From: DAOTTI01 sp034437795
GTDB taxonomy: Bacteria; Chloroflexota; UBA11872; UBA12225
Direction of reading: 5' to 3'
Assembly (NCBI GenBank): GCA_034437795.1
Contig: DAOTTI010000207.1
Span: forward strand, 1 to 27,635
Length of the DNA stretch: 27,635 nucleotides
In this document: positions 20,129 to 26,260 of the stretch, piece by piece
How the letters are laid out: each line of letters opens with the position of its first letter
Numbering within the stretch: the stretch's first letter is position 1
Notes under the pieces: generated by a model
Told to the model about the DNA's origin: nothing
Database searches by the model: none
The model's input: the letters and a program-made list of their open reading frames with translations, nothing else
Translations under genes and position numbers: made by a program

Positions 20129-21796
20129 GTGACCGCACCCGCGCGACCGAACATTCTGCTGCTTATGGCCGACCAGCACCGCGCCGATGCCCTGGGCGCC
20201 GCCCAGGTAGGCTCCGGCGCGTTCGACCAGCCGGCGATCCAGACGCCGCACCTGGACCGGCTGTGCCGCGAGGGAGTGCGCTTCGCCAGGGCGTATACCG
20301 AATCGCCGGTGTGCGTCTCGGCGCGGGCCACGCTCATCACCGGCCGGCTGCCGCACCGGACCGGCGTCTTCGACAACGGCTACCGGCTGGGGCCGGAGCA
20401 GCCGACGCTGCCGGGGCTGCTCCGAGAGCGGGGCTATCACGGGCAGGCGATCGGCAAGATGCACTTCTCGCCCGTGCGCGAGCATCACGGCCTGCACCGG
20501 CTGTGGCTCTCAGAGGAGATCCCCCGCCGGCCGGAGGACGACGAGTTCCTCGCCGACCTGATCGCCGCTGGCTTCGGGCACGTCGAAGAGCCGCACGGCA
20601 TCCGGCACGAGATGTACTACATCCCCCAGGTGTCGCAGCTGCCCGAGCACCTGCACACCACCGCCTGGACCGGACGCAAGACGGTGGCCTACCTGGAAGA
20701 GCACGTTCGCGAGCGGCGGGGGCAGCCGTTCTTCTGCTGGACCAGCTTCATCAAGCCCCATCCGCCGTTCGACCCGCCGGTGCCCTGGCACACCCTCTAC
20801 CGGCCGACGGACCTGCCCCTGGGCCTGCCGGTGCGCACCGAGGACGAGGTAGGCCGGCACACGTACTACCACCGCACCCAGAACCGCTTCAAGTGGACCG
20901 ACTACCAGCCGGACTTCAACCTGCTGCGTATCATGCGGGCCTACTACGCCGCGTCGGTCTCGTTCATCGACTTCTGGATCGGCCAGATCCTGGAGGCGCT
21001 GGCGCGCCTGGACCTGCGGGAGCGCACGCTGGTGCTGTACGTTGCCGACCACGGGGAGTATCTGGGCGACCACTACGCCTTTGGCAAGCGGGGCTTCCAT
21101 GACCCCGCCTGCCGCATCCCCTTCATCGTCTCCTGGCCCGGGCATCTGCCGCAGGGAGAGGTGCGCCACCAGCTAGTGGGCCTGGCCGATGTGCTGCCGA
21201 CCTGCATCGCCGCCACCGATGGCGTGTTGGATGGGCCGGACGCGGCGGGGGTGGCCGGCGTGGACGGCCAGGAGGTGCTGAGCCTGGCCCGCGATGGCGG
21301 GGCGCGCGGGCGGGAGGTGCTGGTGGGGCAGCTGGCGGAGAAGGGGCGCGGGCTCTACGCCGTGATCGATCGGGAGTGGAAGTACGTCTATAGCGCGCCG
21401 GACGACCGCGAGTACCTGCTGTACCGCGGGCAGGGCGAAGGGCCGGCGTGCGACCGCAACGAGTGCGAGGACCACGCCGCCGATGCGTCGGCGCAGGCGG
21501 TGCTGGCGCGGTTGCGGGAGGCCCTGATCGAGCGGTTCCGGCGCGACGGCTACGCGGACCCCCTTGATCCCGCCGATCCGGCCGGCCTGCGGCGCTATCC
21601 GCAGCCGACGCTGGCCTGGGAGCCACTGGATGAGCTGGAGGACCGGAGCGTGGTGGCCCGCGGCTGGCAGTATGCCGCCTGGAACCGGCGCCCGCCGTAT
21701 ACCGTCCCTCGGTACGACCGCCGGCTGGACCCGCGGAAGTCCGCCTACCGGTTCCCGTCCCGAGACGTGCTGGCGCGCAGGGGGAGTAGCGAGTAG
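20129..21796 (+). CDS. Sulfatase (alkaline phosphatase superfamily, type I)
   Basis: 555 residues, full family length. N-terminal metal-binding motif RPNILLLMADQHRADALG; formylglycine site SPVCVSARATLITGRLPHRT with Cys62; second signature AIGKMHF; FFCWTSFIKPHPPFDPP; and C-terminal metal site YVADHGEYLGDH with GKRGFHDPACRIPFI. Type I sulfatases hydrolyse sulfate esters after Cys is converted to formylglycine. The motif here is C-x-S-x-R rather than the usual C-x-(P/A)-x-R, so maturation by the standard enzyme is worth checking. No signal peptide, so it is cytoplasmic. Start: GTG 20129 with AGGGA 10 nt upstream; TTG 20123 is an alternative. The RraA-like gene follows and may share the pathway. 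Confidence 0.93.
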   Translation: MTAPARPNILLLMADQHRADALGAAQVGSGAFDQPAIQTPHLDRLCREGVRFARAYTESPVCVSARATLITGRLPHRTGVFDNGYRLGPEQPTLPGLLRERGYHGQAIGKMHFSPVREHHGLHRLWLSEEIPRRPEDDEFLADLIAAGFGHVEEPHGIRHEMYYIPQVSQLPEHLHTTAWTGRKTVAYLEEHVRERRGQPFFCWTSFIKPHPPFDPPVPWHTLYRPTDLPLGLPVRTEDEVGRHTYYHRTQNRFKWTDYQPDFNLLRIMRAYYAASVSFIDFWIGQILEALARLDLRERTLVLYVADHGEYLGDHYAFGKRGFHDPACRIPFIVSWPGHLPQGEVRHQLVGLADVLPTCIAATDGVLDGPDAAGVAGVDGQEVLSLARDGGARGREVLVGQLAEKGRGLYAVIDREWKYVYSAPDDREYLLYRGQGEGPACDRNECEDHAADASAQAVLARLREALIERFRRDGYADPLDPADPAGLRRYPQPTLAWEPLDELEDRSVVARGWQYAAWNRRPPYTVPRYDRRLDPRKSAYRFPSRDVLARRGSSE

Positions 21797-21870
21797 GGAG
21801 GGACGAGCAGGAACGGAGGCCGCTGGAGGGGGCAGGACCAGGGGGAGTAGCGAGTAGCGAGTAGGGAGGG
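21787..21870. repeat. GAGTAGC-word repeats, two runs
   Basis: AGTAGCGAGTAGGGAGGG at about 21785 and AGTAGCGAGTAGCGAGTAGG at about 21847 are flanked by the shared pieces GCTGGAGGGGG. The first run overlaps the sulfatase stop codon. Related words occur near 17494 (GCGAGTGGCGAGTGG) and 19453. Confidence 0.8.
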
Positions 21871-21963
21871 AGGGCGCTGGAGGGGGACGGCCAGAGGGAG
21901 AGAGAAGGTGAGGGTGCAGTATCCGGAAGAAGTGGTGAAATCGCGAAAAGGGAAGGAGGCGCC

Positions 21964-22779
21964 ATGCTGCTGACGTCACGTGAACAGATCCTGGCCTTGA
22001 CGCGCCTATGGGAGGGGGACCGCTTCCCAGACGGCCGGCCTCGCGTGCCGGACGAGCTGCTGGAGCGGATGAAGCTGGTGACGACGGAGGAGGCGTGGGG
22101 CGTCCTGCGCCAGCACGGCTATCACTTCCAGTTCGCGGGCAACTGGCTGAACCTGCATCCCGAGCGGGTGCTGGTGGGCCGCGCGGTGACGGCGGTGTTC
22201 ATGCCGGGGCGCCCGGACGTACATGCGGCCGTTCAGGAGCAGGGCCAGGCGGAGGGACGTATCGGCGGGCAGAACTCCTGGGTGATCGATACCCTGGTGA
22301 AGGACGACGTGGTGGTAGTGGACCTGTTCGGGAAGGTGAAGCACGGAACCTTTGCCGGGGACAATCTGGGGACCTCCATCCATGCCAAGACGGGGACGGG
22401 CATGGTCATCGACGGGGGCGTGCGCGACGTGCAGCGCCTGTATGAGATCCCCGACTTCTCGATCTTCGTGCGCGGCGTCGATCCGACGGCGATTGCCGAC
22501 GTGACGCTGCTGGGCATCAACGTGCCGATCCGGATTGGGGAGGCGACGGTCCTGCCGGGCGACGTGGTGCTGGGCACGCGCACGGGGGTGATCTTCATCC
22601 CGCCGCACCTGGCTCAGGCCGTGGTGGAGCGCTCGGAGGACATCCGGCTGCGGGACGAGTTCGGCCACCAGCGCCTGCGGGAGGGGCGCTACACCCCAGG
22701 GCAGATCGACCGCAGGTGGTCGGACGAGATCGAGGCCGACTTCCAGGCCTGGCGCCAGGCTCGGGAGGGCGCGCGGTAG
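21964..22779 (+). CDS. RraA-like aldolase/decarboxylase family protein
   Basis: 271 residues. The RraA/HMG-aldolase core is clear: VGRAVTAVFMPGRPDVHAAV, LVKDDVVVVDLFGKVKHGTF, the substrate/metal loop AGDNLGTSIHAKTGTGMVID with GGVRDVQRLYEI, PGDVVLGTRTGVIFIPP and a C-terminal helix pair. Family members are divalent-metal 4-hydroxy-4-methyl-2-oxoglutarate aldolases/oxaloacetate decarboxylases, often once labelled demethylmenaquinone methyltransferase. The Arg-Asp of the GGVRD motif, needed for catalysis, is present. At 271 residues it is longer than the minimal 160-residue RraA, due to N- and C-terminal extensions. ATG 21964 has AAGGAGG 4 nt upstream. It probably acts on a keto-acid from sugar or aromatic catabolism. 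Confidence 0.92.
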   Translation: MLLTSREQILALTRLWEGDRFPDGRPRVPDELLERMKLVTTEEAWGVLRQHGYHFQFAGNWLNLHPERVLVGRAVTAVFMPGRPDVHAAVQEQGQAEGRIGGQNSWVIDTLVKDDVVVVDLFGKVKHGTFAGDNLGTSIHAKTGTGMVIDGGVRDVQRLYEIPDFSIFVRGVDPTAIADVTLLGINVPIRIGEATVLPGDVVLGTRTGVIFIPPHLAQAVVERSEDIRLRDEFGHQRLREGRYTPGQIDRRWSDEIEADFQAWRQAREGAR

Positions 22780-22799
22780 TCGATGGCCGCGGGCGCTCC

Positions 22800-22858
22800 G
22801 ACGCGGAGACGCGGGGACACGGAGACGCGGGGACACGGGGACACGGAGACGCGGAGAC
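22800..22858. repeat. GACACGG/GACGCGG word array
   Basis: Nine successive 6- to 7-bp words alternate between GACGCGG(G/A) and GACACGG(G/A). A shorter relative stands at about 311-345. The sequence is nearly a pure purine/GC microsatellite. Confidence 0.85.
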
Positions 22859-22917
22859 GAACATCACCTCCGTCGGCCAGGGCTGCGCCGGGAGGGACGA
22901 CCTCACGCCCTTCGGCC

Positions 22918-22970
22918 GGGGCCAAGCCGCATTCCCTACTCCACTCCACCCTCCCGTGCGGCTTGGCCCC
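22918..22970. repeat. 14-bp perfect inverted repeat with 25-nt loop
   Basis: GGGGCCAAGCCGCA (22918-22931) pairs exactly with TGCGGCTTGGCCCC (22957-22970). The right arm is the start of the second composite repeat. Confidence 0.7.
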
Positions 22971-23004
22971 CGCGCCCCCGCTCCATGCCAGAGAGGGGGA
23001 ACGA
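22956..23004 (+). repeat. Second composite repeat, copy 2
   Basis: GTGCGGCTTGGCCCCCG, GCCCCCGCTCC, a variable loop and GGGGGAACGA match 17053-17105 in order and spacing. Confidence 0.75.
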
Positions 23005-23197
23005 TGCCCAGGGCCTGGCGCCATTCGGACGTGGCGCGCGCATGCGGGTGAGGCGGGGTCTGCCCGCGCGGGGTGGTGCGGTATGCTACCATCTCGCTCG
23101 CGTCGAGGTAGCGCGGACCCTTGTGAGCAAGGTCGGCTGTTGCATCCGCTGGTGGCGCCTCAGGACGGCATGATCGAGTAGTCACCGAGTAGTCACG

Positions 23198-23384
23198 GGC
23201 GGAGCCCTCCCCCCAGCCTGGGTTCGTCATGAGTGGCGCCTTCACCGTTGCTCGCTTCGCGCGCCCTTGCTCTCCCAGAGGGGGAGGGGACAAGGGGCCC
23301 TGACCATCACCCGCTCCCTTTGGGAGCGGGGACTTCTTGCTGGCGGTGAAGGGTCCAGGCTGGCCCCCTCTCAGAGAGGGAACG
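23198..23384. repeat. Cluster of REP-like elements
   Basis: GCGGAGCCCTCCCCCC opens the cluster. Stems include GCTCTCCC/GGGGGAGGGG-type (about 23270), CCCGCTCCC-TTT-GGGAGCGGG (about 23320-23340; another paired change) and CCCTCT-CAG-AGAGGG (about 23367). The trailer CTTGCTGGCGGTGAAGGGTC then CAGGCT matches that of other copies. Confidence 0.7.
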
Positions 23385-23433
23385 GAGCGCCGAGGAGGAA
23401 GGATCTGGGCTGGCGGATGAGGTGAAGTCGACG

Positions 23434-23517
23434 GATCGAGGTTGCTGATGAGACCATCGCGGTGGATCGAGGTTGTTGATGAAGACCAGCCGGGCAGATC
23501 GAGGTTGCTGATGAGAC
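23434..23517 (+). repeat. Tandem 31-32 bp repeat carrying ribosome site and start codon
   Basis: GATCGAGGTTG(C/T)TGATGA starts at 23434, 23465 and 23497. Each unit includes GAGG, a short spacer and an ATG (23448, 23479, 23511). The third ATG begins the lipoprotein gene. Unit two's ATG opens an 11-codon frame (23479-23511, counting its stop) whose TGA overlaps ATG 23511. Confidence 0.85.
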
Positions 23518-24833
23518 GGACACGGCGGAGCATTCTGGTGAGCGGCATGGTAGCCGGCGCGCTGGCGGCCTGCGGGCGGGCCGGGCAGCCGGAGGCCCCG
23601 GCACAGCGGACGCGGGGGCCGGTCACCTTACGCTACGTGTCCAGCTTTGAGCCACCGGAGCGGACGACCTTCGGTGGCGCGCTCTCGCGCCTGGTGAGCT
23701 CCTTCAACGGGCGCCAGCAGATGATCCAGATCGAGCCCATCACGCCCACGGGCAACCGCAACCAGGCAGTGCTGACCATGCTGGCCGCGGACGACGCCCC
23801 CGATCTCTTTCATGCCCTGCCGCGCGACTACCATCCCTTCGCTAATGCGGGGGCCCTGCTCGACCTCAGCCCCCTGATGAAGAAGGACCGGAAGGTAGTG
23901 CCGGACGTCGTTCCCGTGATCCTGGAGTACTGGGCGCGGGGCGAGAAGCGGTATGCCATGCCGAACAACTGGTCGCCCCAGGCGATCTACTTCAATAAGG
24001 ACCTGTTCGAGAAGCAGGGGCTGAAGACGCCGGACCAGTACGAAAAGGAAGGGAAGTGGACCTTCGATGTCTACCTGGAGCTGGCGCGCAAGCTGACCAC
24101 CGGCACGGGGGAGCAGAAGATCTATGGCGCCCCGTGGACGACCACCGCCCTGGACATCCAGCTGGCCTTCATCTGGCCCTTTGGCGGCGACATGTGGGAC
24201 AAGGAGATGAAGAATACGCTCCTTGACAAGCCTGAGTCGCTGGAGGCGATCCAGTTTCAGGCCGACCTGACCGGCAAGCATGGCGTCTCGTTTGACGAGG
24301 AGGTGCAGCGGCAGACCGGCTGGCGGGGCATTGGTGGGGCGCTGGCGGCGGGGCGAGCAGGGATGGAGATCATGACCACGGATGTGGTGGGGCTGCTCGT
24401 CCCCACGACCTTTGGGAAGGGCATGGCGCCGATGCCCAAGGGCCGGGCGGGACGGATCGTGCGGGCCAATCCCATCGGCATCCACATCATGAAGGACACG
24501 AAGCACCAGGAGGCCTGCTGGGAATACGTCGCCTTCCAGTCGGGGCCGGAGAGCGCCCGCCTGATGCTGGAGATGCACCTGACGGTGCCCTGGCTCAAGT
24601 CGCTCCTGGGGTCGCAGGAGCACGCCAGGCTGCTGCTGCCGTGGGAGAGCGCCGCCGCCTACGCCGAGTCGTCCAACAAAGTGAGGCCGACGCCGTATCC
24701 GGAGCAGTTCGCGGAGATCAACCGCATCTACGGCGTGGCGTATCAGGAGGTGCGTGCCGGCCAGAAGGTCGCGCGGCAGGCGATCGCGGAGATCAAGCCG
24801 CAGATTACCGAGCTGCTCCGGAAGACGACGTAG
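23511..24833 (+). CDS. ABC transporter sugar-binding lipoprotein (family 1), second copy
   Basis: 440 residues. MRRTRRSILVSGMVAGALAA leads to lipobox Cys (LAAC), so it is a lipoprotein, possibly Tat-exported. SBP_bac_1 features: LRYVSSFEPPERTTFGGALS, NRNQAVLTMLAADDAPDLFH, MPNNWSPQAIYFNKDLFEKQ, WPFGGDMWDKE, GAPWTTTALDIQ, and a C-terminal helix VAYQEVRAGQKVARQAIAEI. It differs clearly from the protein at 14968, so it is not a recent duplicate. Again no permease or ATPase follows. ATG 23511 was chosen because it begins the signal peptide; the same frame is open back through an earlier repeat unit (ATG 23448), which would add a non-signal N-terminus. Start region embedded in tandem repeats may affect expression. 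Confidence 0.92.
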   Translation: MRRTRRSILVSGMVAGALAACGRAGQPEAPAQRTRGPVTLRYVSSFEPPERTTFGGALSRLVSSFNGRQQMIQIEPITPTGNRNQAVLTMLAADDAPDLFHALPRDYHPFANAGALLDLSPLMKKDRKVVPDVVPVILEYWARGEKRYAMPNNWSPQAIYFNKDLFEKQGLKTPDQYEKEGKWTFDVYLELARKLTTGTGEQKIYGAPWTTTALDIQLAFIWPFGGDMWDKEMKNTLLDKPESLEAIQFQADLTGKHGVSFDEEVQRQTGWRGIGGALAAGRAGMEIMTTDVVGLLVPTTFGKGMAPMPKGRAGRIVRANPIGIHIMKDTKHQEACWEYVAFQSGPESARLMLEMHLTVPWLKSLLGSQEHARLLLPWESAAAYAESSNKVRPTPYPEQFAEINRIYGVAYQEVRAGQKVARQAIAEIKPQITELLRKTT

Positions 24834-24853
24834 CCTGGGTCGTGCGGCATCTC

Positions 24854-24874
24854 GTGCGGGATCCGAGCCCGCAC
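24854..24874 (+). terminator. 7-bp stem-loop after the lipoprotein gene
   Basis: GTGCGGG (24854-24860) and CCCGCAC (24868-24874) flank a 7-nt loop, 20 bp after the TAG. No T-run, so it is a weak terminator or an mRNA-end stabiliser. Confidence 0.35.
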
Positions 24875-25104
24875 CCTCGCTCAGGGGTTGCACCGGACGA
24901 GCGGGTGGGGAGGGGCGAGTACCAGGGAACAAGTGATGAGCGGCGAGGAGCGAGCCTCCCCGCCCCAGGGTGCGCGCCGGAGGCGGGACGACCACTGCGA
25001 GCGGGAGCCGCTCACTGGCGGTAGGAGCAGGCGTCAGGCGAGGGGAACCAAAGGCCGGCGGCGGTTGTGGTCAGACGCAGAACGCCCTTGAAGGAGCCAG
25101 TCTG

Positions 25105-25521
25105 ATGCTCCGCCGCGCGCTCACCGCCATCTCCGGCGCCGCCGTCCTGCTGCTGGCGCTCGGCGCGCCCGGCCTGGCCGCTGGCTGGGCCGTGACCGCG
25201 CTCGATCAGTTGCCGTCGGAGTTCCGCGCCGGTGAGACGTACCAGCTCGGGTAGACCATCCTGGAGAACGGCCAGACCCCGTGGGTCAGCCGCACTACCA
25301 GCATCCTCATTCGCTCGAACGCGGGCGAGACGCGTGTCTTTCGCGCGACGCCGGACGGCCCGCCGGGCCACAGCCAGCTACGCGCGGTGGCGGCGAACCG
25401 GAGGCCCAGCATGAGCGCCGAGGCCGACGTGCGCGAGCCCATCGTCGTCCCCAGGCCTTCGTCGTTCCGGGCTACAGCCAGGGCAGCCCCGGCAGTCCCC
25501 TTATGGCAGCGCTCGCAGTGA
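25105..25521 (+). pseudogene. Secreted small domain protein with nonsense codon
   Basis: ATG 25105 with AAGGAG 8 nt upstream opens a good signal peptide (LRRALTAISGAAVLLLALGA, then GLAAGWAV). The mature part reads ALDQLPSEFRAGETYQLG, then TAG at 25252-25254, and continues in frame TILENGQTPWVSRTTSILIR and GETRVFRATPDGPPGHSQL. This resembles secreted Ig-like or YtkA/FixH-like domains in Chloroflexota ('LPGE.RAG....LG(Y/F).(I/V)..HGQTPV'), where a Tyr or Phe is expected at the stop; a TAC to TAG change would explain it. After HSQLRAV the frame loses resemblance, so a second lesion is likely; another frame (VVPGYSQGSPGSPLMAALAV) may be the continuation. Signals for expression remain intact, so decay may be recent. 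Confidence 0.6.
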
Positions 25522-26260
25522 GCCAGCCGGAGCTGGAGGCCCTGATCGCCGTTCTCCTTGGCCCGCCAGCGTGGTAGATGGCGAGTTCAAGGTTCAAAGT
25601 TCAAGGTTCAAAGTGCAGGGGGCACGGTGTGAGGCAGCGAGCCAACGAGGCGCAAACCGATCGCGCTCGCTGAGGAGGCTGCATCAGGTCATGCAGCCGA
25701 TGATTACGCCAGGCTAGCCGGTCCCCGTCTGGCCACTGGTCCGGCTACCCGTGGCGCTGCCCTCGTCGCCGTCGACCCGATCGCCTCCCTGCCCCCGCGC
25801 GGAACGCGCTTCCGGCGTCCGGCTACGCTCGATGGTGCTGCCCGCCTCGCTTCCCGTCAGTGGCTCAGCCCGCGCCGAATCGCGGCCGGACGGGCGGAAG
25901 AGCGGCGGCGGGCCGTGCGCGTCCGGCTCGGCGCGCTCGCCTTCCCCCGCGGCGTCCGCCGCGCGACCCGCCTGGGCGGCGGCTGCCTGCTCCGCTTCAT
26001 CCGGTTCTTCCGCTTGGGGCCGGCTGCGTCGCTCCGGCTGGGGTCGATCCCTCTTTTGCCATTGCTGCCATGGATCCTCCCGCCTGGTCCGCCTCGATCT
26101 ACGGCCGAACTACCCCTAGCGGCCCGCGGGCGCGCGTCCTGCTCATCCGCCAAACGGTGTACGGCGGGAGCGGTGAGATCGGCCGTGTCTCCTGAACCGC
26201 AACCCGTGTGCCACCGATGGGCGATCCGTGGCCGCAGGGGGTGCGCCTGAAGCGGGCGGC
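25522..26260. other. 740-bp region without an intact gene
   Basis: It begins with the tail of the decayed secreted protein and a GTTCAAG-word repeat (25585-25614). On the minus strand, 26109 to 25714 is open for 131 codons with no ATG, GTG or TTG. It reads as a Gln/Glu/Arg-rich disordered sequence (EDPWQQWQKRDRPQPERRSR, AEEPDEAEQAAAAQAGRAA). It may be the disordered tail of a lost gene. Nothing else is recognised. Confidence 0.45.
25585..25614. repeat. GTTCAAG-word repeat, copy 2
   Basis: AGTTCAAGGTTCAAAG followed by TTCAAGGTTCAAAG; same words as 14611-14648. Confidence 0.85.

Larger units (their letters stand above)
22780..23433. other. 650-bp gene-less region of repeats
   Basis: It holds a GACACGG/GACGCGG word array (22800-22858), a 14-bp inverted repeat (22918-22931 / 22957-22970) that overlaps the second composite repeat (22956-23004), and a cluster of three or four REP-like stems (about 23200-23384). 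No intact gene is seen. Confidence 0.6.

Noticed and set aside
14968..24833. Recent tandem duplication of the two sugar-binding lipoproteins
   Set aside because: The two proteins share only family-level features and differ in length and most motifs.
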